A stretch of DNA of 64,000 bases. Source: Lacibacter luteus (GTDB lineage: Bacteria; Bacteroidota; Bacteroidia; Chitinophagales; Chitinophagaceae). Shown here in pieces: positions 52,577 to 60,876 of the stretch (its first letter is position 1; each line of letters begins with the position of its first letter). The notes under the pieces are model-generated. The model was not told the origin of the DNA and made no database searches. It worked only from the letters and a program-made list of their open reading frames with translations. The stretch covers positions 1 through 64,000 of the forward strand of contig NZ_SDHW01000007.1 of assembly GCF_004118265.1 (NCBI RefSeq). The letters run 5' to 3'. The position numbers and the translations under genes were made by a program.

Positions 52577-54174
52577 TGAATAAGATAGTAAGGACATTAA
52601 AGTTTTATTTGAACCACAAAAACGCAAAGGCTCAAAGTTTCACAAAGCCTTTGTGTTTCTTCGTGCTCTCTGTGACTTTGTGGTTCAATTCGTTTTCTCA
52701 ACAAAAGCCACTTGTATTAAAACAGGATCAGTTCAAACATTATGTAGATTATTTCAACAAAATGGAAGAACCGAATATTGAGCAGGCCATCCCCAATGCA
52801 AAAAGCTGGGAGTGGATGAAGAAAAATATTCCGTTGTTTGAATGTCCGCAACAGAATTTTGAAGAGATCTTTTATTATCGTTGGTGGACATTGCGTAAAC
52901 ACATCAAGAAAACAGAGAAAGGATTTGTATTTACCGAGTTTTTGATCCAACGTAATTATGCCGATAAATACAATCTTATCTCCAGCGGTCTTGGTCATCA
53001 TATTTACGAAAGCCGTTGGCTCCATGATAAAACTTACATGGATAACAACCTGCATGTATGGTATCGTGGCAATGATGGACAGCCAATGAAAAAACTCAGA
53101 GCTTACAGTGGATGGAATGAAGATGCTGTCTACAATCGTTTTCTTGTGAATGGAGATAAGAATTTTGTGATTGACTTATTGCCGGATATGAAAGCCAATT
53201 ATGCAGGATGGGAACAGGAAAAGAAAGCTGCAAACGGGTTATTCTGGCAATACGATGTGCGTGATGCAATGGAAGAAACAATCAGTGGTGGAAGAACAGA
53301 AAAGAATCCACGTCCTTCAATCAATGGTTATATGTTTGGGAATGCGAAAGCATTGGCTGCCATTGCACAACTGAACAAAGAAAATACGGAAGCAGCGTTA
53401 TACAACCGCAAAGCAGATTCTATTAAACAACTCTCTCAACAATTGATGTGGCATCCGCAGCACCAGTTTTTTGAAGTAAAGAAAGAGAAAGGCGATACAT
53501 TGTCGAATGTAAAAGAAGAGATCGGTTTTATTCCCTGGTATTTCAATATGCCCGATGCAACGTATAGCGTGGCATGGAGAAGCTTGATGGATACAAAAAC
53601 TTTCTGTGCACCTTTTGGTATTACAACTGCTGATCGTAGTCATCCTGAATTTCGTACACATGGTTGTTGCAAATGTGAGTGGGATGGTGCAGTGTGGCCG
53701 TTTGCAACAGCACAAACATTAACCGGTATGGCGAACCTGTTGAACAATTATCAACAGGATTATGTGGCCGATAGTAATTATTTCAGCTTGCTCAATACGT
53801 ATGTTGAATCGCAATATTATCGTGGCCGTCCGTATATTGGCGAATACCTTGATGAAAAAACTGGATTTTGGTTAAAGGGTGATGAAGAGCGTAGCCGCTA
53901 TTACAATCATTCAACATTTAATGATCTCATCATTAGTGGACTTGTTGGTCTGCGTCCGAGAGCGGATAATACAATTGAAGTAAATCCTTTACTGCCTGAT
54001 AATAAATGGAATTGGTTTTGTCTGGATAATGTGTTGTATCATGGCAAGATCGTTACCATCATCTGGGATAAAGACGGAACAAAATATAAAAAAGGAACTG
54101 GCTTGAGTGTGTGGGTGAATGGAAAGAAAGTGGCTTCGTCGGTTAAGCTGGAAAAAATCACTGGAAAATTATGA
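52576..54174 (+). CDS. Secreted (alpha/alpha)6-barrel glycosidase-like protein; signal peptide from repeat B
   Basis: A 532-residue protein coupled to the previous gene by TAATG. Residues ~12-43 are encoded by repeat B5, giving the signal peptide PLCFFVLSVTLWFNSFSQ. The mature part has the repeating helical pattern of an (alpha/alpha)6 barrel: YYRWWTLRKHI, RWLHDKTYMDNNL, GWNEDAVYNRFL, CEWDGAVWPFATAQTLTGMANLL, YNHSTFNDLIISGLVGLRPR. This resembles GH63/MGH1-like or GH142-like enzymes. Specificity is unknown; beta-L-arabinofuranosidase would suit the context. Confidence 0.75.
   Translation: MNKIVRTLKFYLNHKNAKAQSFTKPLCFFVLSVTLWFNSFSQQKPLVLKQDQFKHYVDYFNKMEEPNIEQAIPNAKSWEWMKKNIPLFECPQQNFEEIFYYRWWTLRKHIKKTEKGFVFTEFLIQRNYADKYNLISSGLGHHIYESRWLHDKTYMDNNLHVWYRGNDGQPMKKLRAYSGWNEDAVYNRFLVNGDKNFVIDLLPDMKANYAGWEQEKKAANGLFWQYDVRDAMEETISGGRTEKNPRPSINGYMFGNAKALAAIAQLNKENTEAALYNRKADSIKQLSQQLMWHPQHQFFEVKKEKGDTLSNVKEEIGFIPWYFNMPDATYSVAWRSLMDTKTFCAPFGITTADRSHPEFRTHGCCKCEWDGAVWPFATAQTLTGMANLLNNYQQDYVADSNYFSLLNTYVESQYYRGRPYIGEYLDEKTGFWLKGDEERSRYYNHSTFNDLIISGLVGLRPRADNTIEVNPLLPDNKWNWFCLDNVLYHGKIVTIIWDKDGTKYKKGTGLSVWVNGKKVASSVKLEKITGKL
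52608..52689. repeat. Family B repeat, copy 5 (coding)
   Basis: The best-preserved copy: TTGAACCACAAA (52609-52620) pairs perfectly with TTTGTGGTTCAA (52677-52688), and inner CGCAAAGG/CCTTTGTG also pair. All of it is read as codons of the (alpha/alpha)6 protein. Confidence 0.92.
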
Positions 54175-56999
54175 TTGTTTTTTTTGCCACAAAGACGCAA
54201 AGACATAAAGCAGCACAAAGAAACTCCTTTGTGAATCTCTGTGTCCTTTGTGTCTCCGTGGTTCTCTTCTTTCCCTTGTTTTCTTTTTCGCAACAAACAC
54301 AAAAAATCTATCTCTCCGGTACTGGCAGCGACCAAACTGTACAATGGGATTTCTTTTGCACCGGCGGCATGAATGCCAACAAGTGGACAAAGATCGCTGT
54401 GCCAAGTTGCTGGGAATTACAAGGCTTTGGTAAATACGATTATGGTTTTGCAAAAGACAGTGTGCGTGGAAAAGAAAAGGGTTTATACAAACATCGTTTC
54501 AATGCGCCTGCCAACTGGAAAGGTAAAGTCATCAATATCGTGTTTGAAGGCGTGATGACGGATGCAGAAGTAAAAGTAAATGGTAAGTCGGCGGGAGCAA
54601 TTCATCAGGGAGCGTTCTATGCTTTTAAATACGACATCAGTAAACTACTCAACTACGGAAAAGAAAATACGCTTGAAGTAACTGTTGCCAAACATTCAGC
54701 CAATCAATCGGTGAATGAAGCAGAACGTAAAGCTGACTTCTGGATATTTGGCGGCATCTTCCGTCCGGTTTGGTTGGAAGTATTACCAACAGTGCATATT
54801 GAACAGGTGGCAATTGATGCAAAAGTAAATGGAAACTTTACTGCAAAAATTCAAACCAATGCAGCGCCTGAATCAGTAACACTTCAACTATATTCTTCAC
54901 TTACTGAAAAGTTTGGCAACCCGATTGCCATGCAGTGGGATAAAGCAAGCAATGGAATTACTGTAAAGAATCAATTCGCATCGCCAAAGCAATGGAATGC
55001 AGAAGCCCCAATTTTATACAAAGCTGTTATTACCATTTATAAGAATGGAAAGGAGCTGCACACCGTTACAAAACAATTCGGTTTCCGCACAGTGGAAGTA
55101 AAACAGCGTGATGGTATTTATGTAAACGGTGTGAAGGTGAAAATGAAAGGTGTGAATCGTCATGCCTTTCGTCCGGAGACAGGGAGAACAACTAGTAAAC
55201 AGATCAGTATTGAAGATGTATTGCTGATAAAAGAAATGAACATGAATGCTGTGCGGATGAGTCATTATCCGCCCGATGATCATTTTTTGGATGTGTGTGA
55301 TTCGCTTGGTTTGTTTGTAATGGATGAACTCGCTGGCTGGCATGGCAACTACGATGAGACGACAGGAAAGAAGTTGTTGAAAGAAATGATCGATCATGAT
55401 GTGAATCATCCTTCTATTATTATCTGGGCAAACGGCAACGAAGGCGGTCACAATTTCGCACTCGATAAATACTTCACCGAATTTGATATTCAGCAACGAC
55501 CGGTTGTGCATCCCTGGCAATTGTTTGGCGGTTTTGATACCCAGCATTACCGTGAATACAATTATGGCATCGGTAATTATGAGAATGGAAAAGACATTGT
55601 AATGCCAACTGAATTTTTACACGGACAGTTTGATGGTGGTCATGGTGCAGGTATTGAAGACTATTGGGAAAAGATGTGGCACAACCCTTTAAGTGCAGGA
55701 GGTTTTCTCTGGGACTTTGCAGACAATGCTGTTGTAAGAAAAGATAAGAACGATTCGTTGGATACCGATAAGCATCGGGCAGCAGATGGTATTGTTGGTC
55801 CGCATCACGAAAAGGAAGCAAGCTTTTATACCATTAAAGAAGTTTGGAGCCCGGTATTTTTTGAACGCAGAGAAATTGCTGAAGGTTTTGATGGGAAACT
55901 CAACATTGAGAACCGTTATCATTACACAAATACAAAAGAATGTTCTTTCAGTTGGAAGTTGAAACGTTTTGATGTAACCACTTCCAAAGAAACAGAAGGC
56001 AAAGCAACTGCTCCCGATATTCAACCCGGCGCAAAAGGAACTGTACAAATTCCGTTACCTGCTGACTGGAAAAATTATGATGTGCTGTATGTAACGGTGA
56101 AAGACCGTTATCAAAAAGAATTGTTTACCTGGAGTTTCCCCATCAGTAGTCCTGCAACAACAGGCGCAAGAATGATTGTAAAAGAAGGAAACAATCCAAT
56201 CAATACTTCAGAAAAAGATTCATTGCTCACAGTTGCAGTAAAAGATGTAGCGGTTGTATTGAATAAAAATAACGGCTTACTTGTTTCGGTGAAGAATAGT
56301 AAAGGTGAATTACCGTTTAACAACGGTCCCGTTTTACAAGATGGTGTAAATAATTTCAAATCTTTTAAACAGTATAAAGAAGGAAACAATCTTGTATTGG
56401 AATCTTCTTTCAACCAGAAAGAAAGTTACAATACACTCAAGTGGACGATCTATCCTTCAGGTTGGGTGCAGTTGCAGGTGAATTATTTTCCTGCTGCTTA
56501 CTTCACCAATTTTGCAGGCATCAATTTTTCTTTCCCTGAAAAAGAAATTCAATCAGTAACCTACATGGGCGATGGTCCTTATCGTGTATGGAAAAACCGT
56601 TTGAAAGGAAACCAGTTTGGCGTGTGGAGTAAAACGTACAACAATACCGAAACAGGTGAGGCGCCGTGGATCTATCCTGAGTTCAAAGGGTATCATTCAA
56701 ATTTCTATGGTGGACACTTCTTCACCAAAACAAACCGTTTCACTGTTGTAACAGAAAACGAAGGATTGTTCCTGCGACTGTTTACACCTGCCTGGAAAAC
56801 TGATCAGTGGCATAATTATGAACCGCTGTTTCCAACAGGTGATATTTCTTTTATGCAGGGCATCAGCAGCATCGGCAGTAAAACGCAACGCAACGAAACA
56901 ACAGGCCCCATGGGCAGTAAGAATATTTTTTACGATTACGAAAAAGATCCGTCAAGGGCTTTACACATCAACTTATACTTTAACTTCTCTGCACAGTAA
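54171..56999 (+). CDS. Secreted GH2-family glycosidase; signal peptide from repeat B
   Basis: A 942-residue GH2 protein whose ATG overlaps the previous stop (ATGA). Residues 5-33 are translated from repeat B6 and the signal peptide is LCVLCVSVVLFFPLFSFSQ; GTG 54231 inside the repeat is an alternative start. The mature enzyme has the sugar-binding domain (WTKIAVPSCWELQGFG, IFGGIFRPVWLEV), Ig domain, and barrel with GVNRHAF, VRMSHYPPD, acid/base Glu424 (ANGNEGG) and nucleophile Glu481 (MPTEFLHG). C-terminal DUF4981 and beta-galactosidase small-chain-like domains follow. It is likely a beta-galactosidase or related exo-enzyme. The GH78 fusion gene begins 1 bp after its stop. Confidence 0.9.
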   Translation: MIVFFATKTQRHKAAQRNSFVNLCVLCVSVVLFFPLFSFSQQTQKIYLSGTGSDQTVQWDFFCTGGMNANKWTKIAVPSCWELQGFGKYDYGFAKDSVRGKEKGLYKHRFNAPANWKGKVINIVFEGVMTDAEVKVNGKSAGAIHQGAFYAFKYDISKLLNYGKENTLEVTVAKHSANQSVNEAERKADFWIFGGIFRPVWLEVLPTVHIEQVAIDAKVNGNFTAKIQTNAAPESVTLQLYSSLTEKFGNPIAMQWDKASNGITVKNQFASPKQWNAEAPILYKAVITIYKNGKELHTVTKQFGFRTVEVKQRDGIYVNGVKVKMKGVNRHAFRPETGRTTSKQISIEDVLLIKEMNMNAVRMSHYPPDDHFLDVCDSLGLFVMDELAGWHGNYDETTGKKLLKEMIDHDVNHPSIIIWANGNEGGHNFALDKYFTEFDIQQRPVVHPWQLFGGFDTQHYREYNYGIGNYENGKDIVMPTEFLHGQFDGGHGAGIEDYWEKMWHNPLSAGGFLWDFADNAVVRKDKNDSLDTDKHRAADGIVGPHHEKEASFYTIKEVWSPVFFERREIAEGFDGKLNIENRYHYTNTKECSFSWKLKRFDVTTSKETEGKATAPDIQPGAKGTVQIPLPADWKNYDVLYVTVKDRYQKELFTWSFPISSPATTGARMIVKEGNNPINTSEKDSLLTVAVKDVAVVLNKNNGLLVSVKNSKGELPFNNGPVLQDGVNNFKSFKQYKEGNNLVLESSFNQKESYNTLKWTIYPSGWVQLQVNYFPAAYFTNFAGINFSFPEKEIQSVTYMGDGPYRVWKNRLKGNQFGVWSKTYNNTETGEAPWIYPEFKGYHSNFYGGHFFTKTNRFTVVTENEGLFLRLFTPAWKTDQWHNYEPLFPTGDISFMQGISSIGSKTQRNETTGPMGSKNIFYDYEKDPSRALHINLYFNFSAQ
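54186..54265. repeat. Family B repeat, copy 6 (coding)
   Basis: GCCACAAAGACGCAAAGACATAAAG at the left pairs with CTTTGTGTCTCCGTGGTTC at the right. Read as codons 6-32 of the GH2 gene at 54171, in a frame shifted by one relative to copies 1 and 5. Confidence 0.9.
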
Positions 57000-57000
57000 A

Positions 57001-60000
57001 ATGAAAAAGTTAATAACGATACTTGTTCTTCTTGTTTCCATTCAGCAATTATCAGCACAGGTAACTGTTACCAATCTCCGTTGCGAAATGCTGCTGAATC
57101 CATTGGGCATTGAAACAAAACAACCACGCCTCAGCTGGCAGTTGCAAAGTAATCAACGTAACGTAGTACAAACGAGCTACCAGGTATTGGTGAGCAGCAC
57201 TGCACAAAATCTGCAGCAAAACAAAGGCGATGTTTGGAACTCCGGCAACATCAACAGCAATCAATCATTGCATGTACAATACAAGGGTGCTGAGCTGAAA
57301 CCTGGAAAAACATATTTCTGGAAAGTATTGATACAAACAAATAAAGGCAAAGCAACAGTCACACAAACAGCTTTCTTTTCAACCGGACTTACAAACGATT
57401 TATGGAAAGCAAAATGGATCGGTTACGATAGAGCATCGGAGTGGGACAGCGTTACACAATGGAGCCGCTTAAGTGCAAGATACCTGCGCAAAGAATTTCA
57501 AAGTGCAGCAACGGTAAAACGTGCAACGATTTATTTATCGGGGCTTGGTATGTATGAACTGTACATCAACGGTAAAAAGATCGGTGACCAGGTGCTGGCA
57601 CCAAACCCGACTGATTATCGCAAAACTTATTTCTACAACACGCATGATGTAACGCAGCAGATCAAAGCAGGAAAGAATGCTGTTGCAACTGTATTGGGCA
57701 ATGGCCGTTTCTTTACTATGCGTCAGAATTACAAAACGCATAAGCATAACACCTTTGGAATGCCCAAACTGTTGTTGCAGTTGGAGATTGAATACACAGA
57801 TGGTACAAGCAAAACCATTGTGAGTGATGAAAGCTGGAAGCTGAATGTGGATGGGCCTATCCGCAGCAATAATGAATACGATGGTGAAGAGTATGATGCA
57901 CGCAAAGAATTTATTGGCTGGACGAATGCAGGTTTCAACGATACAAAATGGATGCAACCTGAATTGGTAGAAGCGCCAACCGGAAAGTTGGTAGCGCAAA
58001 TGAGCCAACCAATGAAAGTGATGCAAACCATCAAACCTGTTTCCATTAAAAAAACTGCCGGCGGAAAATATATACTTGATATGGGACAGAATTTTGCAGG
58101 ATGGATCAAACTGCAAAACATCAACGGCAAAAAAGGAGAGAAGGTGACACTTCGTTTTGCAGAGAGCTTACAATCGAACGGAGAAATTTTTGTAGCGAAT
58201 CTTCGTGATGCAAAAGTGACCAACATTTATACATTGAAAGGAACAGGCAACGAAGTATGGCAACCTTCTTTTGTGTACAATGGTTTTCGTTATGTGGAGG
58301 TATCAACATTCCCCGGCACACCAACCATTAACCAGTTTGAAGGCAAGCTTGTGTATGATGCATTGGAAACAACAGGATCATTTCAAACAGCAAACGCAAC
58401 ACTCAATCGTATTTATCAAAACGCATGGTGGGGCATTGCATCGAATTACAAAGGCATGCCGGTTGATTGTCCGCAGCGCAACGAACGTCAACCCTGGTTA
58501 GGTGATCGTACGGTTGGTTCACAAGGCGAAAGTTATGTGTTCAACAATGCGACGTTGTATGCAAAGTGGATGCAGGATATTGAAGACAGCCAAACGGATG
58601 AAGGAAGTATTCCTGATGTGGCGCCTGCGTTCTGGAATTATTACAGCGATGATGTTACATGGCCTGCTGCGTACTTCTTCGTCACAAATAATTTATACAA
58701 CCAGTTTGGTGATGTTACGCCGATTCAGAAACATTATCCATCCATGAAAAAATGGATGATGTACATGAAGAGCAAGTACATGAAGAATTACATCATCACC
58801 CGTGATAAATATGGCGATTGGTGTGTGCCGCCTGAAAGCCTGAATCTTATTCATGCAAAAGACAGTAACCGTTTAACCGATGGTAAACTTATTGCGACAG
58901 CTTACTATTACAAGTTGCTTTCGTATATGCAACGCTTTGCCAATATTACCAACAACAAAGAAGATGCAAACTATTATGGTTTGTTGAGTGACAGCATCCG
59001 CACTGCTTTTCAACAAACATTTTATAATCCAAAACTGAAACAATACAGCAACAATACAGTTACTGCAAACCTCTTGCCTTTGTACTTTGGTATTTGTCCG
59101 GATTCATTGCGTGGGCCTGTGTTTGATAAGATCCGCATTAAAGTGCATGTAGAAAATCATGGGCATATCAGTACGGGTTTAATTGGTTCGCAATGGATCA
59201 TGCGTGGATTAACGGAATATGGTTATGCAGACATGGCCTATATCATGGCTTCGAACAAAACTTATCCGAGCTGGGGTTATATGGCAGAAAATGGTGCTAC
59301 TACTATTTGGGAATTGTGGAATGGCAATACGGCTGATCCCGGTATGAACAGTCAGAATCATGTGATGTTGTTGGGTGATCTGCTGACCTGGTTCTATGAA
59401 AATCTTGCAGGCATCCGTACGAATAAAACAGATGTTGCTTTTAAGAAGATCATTATGAAACCAACGATTCCTGCAGGTTTGGATTTTGTAAAAGCATCGT
59501 ACAACAGTTTTCATGGATTGATCAAAAGCGAATGGAAAAATTCTATCGAGCAATTTGAATGGAAGATCAGCATACCTGCCAATACATCTGCAACAGTTTA
59601 TATTCCTGCAAACAGTGTAGAAGAAATCACCGAAAGCGGAGTTGCTATCGCCAACAGCAAAGACATCAAATTCATAAAAGAAGATGATGGAGCAGTTGTG
59701 TTGGAAATTGCATCGGGTAACTACACATTCATCCGTAACAAGAAATTCAAAAAAGGAATTGTGAAAGATGAATTTATTTTCGAACGTGCATCATTCCCCG
59801 AAAGTCATGCCGCAACAATTGAAGAAACACCCGAAGGGTTGATCGCTGCATGGTTTGGTGGTACGAAAGAAGGCAACAAAGATGTGTGCATCTGGACAAG
59901 TCATTATAAAAATGGTAAATGGACTGCACCTGCAAAAGTTGCGGATGGTGTAATGAATGATACCTTGCGTTATTCAACCTACAATCCTGTTTTGTTTTAT

Positions 60001-60792
60001 GCACCGAATGGTGAGTTGTTATTGTTTTATAAAATAGGCCCCAACGTTGCGGGATGGACAGGCTGGATGAAACGCAGCAAAGACAACGGACACACCTGGA
60101 GCGAACGGGAAGCATTGCCGCAAGGATTTTTAGGTCCTATCAAAAACAAACCGGAACTGATCAACGGTGTGTTGTATTGCCCAAGCAGTACAGAAGTAGG
60201 TGGATGGAAAGCACATATCGAATTCACAAGCGATAACGGTCGCACATGGACGAAGACAGGCCCTATCAACGATCCGAAAATTTTGCAGGCCATTCAGCCA
60301 AGTATTTTAAAATATGCAGATGGTCGTTTGCAGATACTTTGTCGCAGCCGTAATCACTCACTCAACGAAAGCTGGAGCAGTGATGGCGGTAAAACTTGGA
60401 GCACCATGCAGGCATCGCCGTTACCAAATAATAATTCAGGAACAGATGCGGTAACATTGAAAGATGGAAGACATTTGCTGGTGTACAATCATAATCTACC
60501 TAATTCGTCGTGGGTGGGTGGTAAAGGTCCACGTACACCGTTGAATGTAGCTGTAACAAAAGATGGTAAAGTGTGGAGTGCTGCATTGATACTGGAAGAT
60601 TCGCCTATCAGTCAGTATTCTTATCCATCGGTGATACAAACAAAAGATGGACTGGTGCATATTGTTTATACATGGCGAAGAGAGAAAGTGAAACATGTGG
60701 TGGTTGATCCAAGCAAACTGGAGTTGAAAGAAATTGTGAATAAGCAATGGCCGGGAGTGAAAGCGAATGAAGGAAAAACAACGGATGATTAA
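57001..60792 (+). CDS. GH78 alpha-L-rhamnosidase fused to sialidase-fold propeller
   Basis: A 1263-residue two-enzyme fusion with signal peptide ending QLSAQ. Residues ~20-905 are a complete GH78: VTNLRCEMLLNPLGIETKQPRLSW, ILDMGQNFAG, the acid region DCPQRNERQPWLGD, and Glu771 in TTIWELWNG. Residues ~915-1263 are a BNR/sialidase-type propeller with FPESHAATIEE, AAWFGGTKEG and three Asp-boxes (SKDNGHTWS, TSDNGRTWT, SSDGGKTWS), similar to the BNR_2 family. The frame runs through without stop or frameshift. I start at ATG 57001; the frame is open to 56818 inside the GH2 gene, but a signal peptide fits only here. Likely acts on adjoining linkages of a rhamnose-containing side chain. Confidence 0.9.
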   Translation: MKKLITILVLLVSIQQLSAQVTVTNLRCEMLLNPLGIETKQPRLSWQLQSNQRNVVQTSYQVLVSSTAQNLQQNKGDVWNSGNINSNQSLHVQYKGAELKPGKTYFWKVLIQTNKGKATVTQTAFFSTGLTNDLWKAKWIGYDRASEWDSVTQWSRLSARYLRKEFQSAATVKRATIYLSGLGMYELYINGKKIGDQVLAPNPTDYRKTYFYNTHDVTQQIKAGKNAVATVLGNGRFFTMRQNYKTHKHNTFGMPKLLLQLEIEYTDGTSKTIVSDESWKLNVDGPIRSNNEYDGEEYDARKEFIGWTNAGFNDTKWMQPELVEAPTGKLVAQMSQPMKVMQTIKPVSIKKTAGGKYILDMGQNFAGWIKLQNINGKKGEKVTLRFAESLQSNGEIFVANLRDAKVTNIYTLKGTGNEVWQPSFVYNGFRYVEVSTFPGTPTINQFEGKLVYDALETTGSFQTANATLNRIYQNAWWGIASNYKGMPVDCPQRNERQPWLGDRTVGSQGESYVFNNATLYAKWMQDIEDSQTDEGSIPDVAPAFWNYYSDDVTWPAAYFFVTNNLYNQFGDVTPIQKHYPSMKKWMMYMKSKYMKNYIITRDKYGDWCVPPESLNLIHAKDSNRLTDGKLIATAYYYKLLSYMQRFANITNNKEDANYYGLLSDSIRTAFQQTFYNPKLKQYSNNTVTANLLPLYFGICPDSLRGPVFDKIRIKVHVENHGHISTGLIGSQWIMRGLTEYGYADMAYIMASNKTYPSWGYMAENGATTIWELWNGNTADPGMNSQNHVMLLGDLLTWFYENLAGIRTNKTDVAFKKIIMKPTIPAGLDFVKASYNSFHGLIKSEWKNSIEQFEWKISIPANTSATVYIPANSVEEITESGVAIANSKDIKFIKEDDGAVVLEIASGNYTFIRNKKFKKGIVKDEFIFERASFPESHAATIEETPEGLIAAWFGGTKEGNKDVCIWTSHYKNGKWTAPAKVADGVMNDTLRYSTYNPVLFYAPNGELLLFYKIGPNVAGWTGWMKRSKDNGHTWSEREALPQGFLGPIKNKPELINGVLYCPSSTEVGGWKAHIEFTSDNGRTWTKTGPINDPKILQAIQPSILKYADGRLQILCRSRNHSLNESWSSDGGKTWSTMQASPLPNNNSGTDAVTLKDGRHLLVYNHNLPNSSWVGGKGPRTPLNVAVTKDGKVWSAALILEDSPISQYSYPSVIQTKDGLVHIVYTWRREKVKHVVVDPSKLELKEIVNKQWPGVKANEGKTTDD

Positions 60793-60864
60793 TTGAACCA
60801 CAGAGGCACGGAGGCACAAAGCAATCACTAAGTTCTTTTCTCTGTGTCTTTGCGTCTCCGTGGT
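60793..60864. repeat. Family B repeat, copy 7
   Basis: TTGAACCACAGAGGCACGGAGGCACAAAG at the left pairs with CTGTGTCTTTGCGTCTCCGTGG at the right. It fills the gap between the GH78 fusion stop and the symporter ATG at 60877. Confidence 0.87.
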
Positions 60865-60876
60865 AAAAAGATAACG

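Noticed and set aside
56818-57000. Upstream extension of the GH78 fusion into the GH2 gene
   Set aside because: A clean signal peptide begins at ATG 57001, one base after the GH2 stop; the extension is an out-of-frame reading of GH2.
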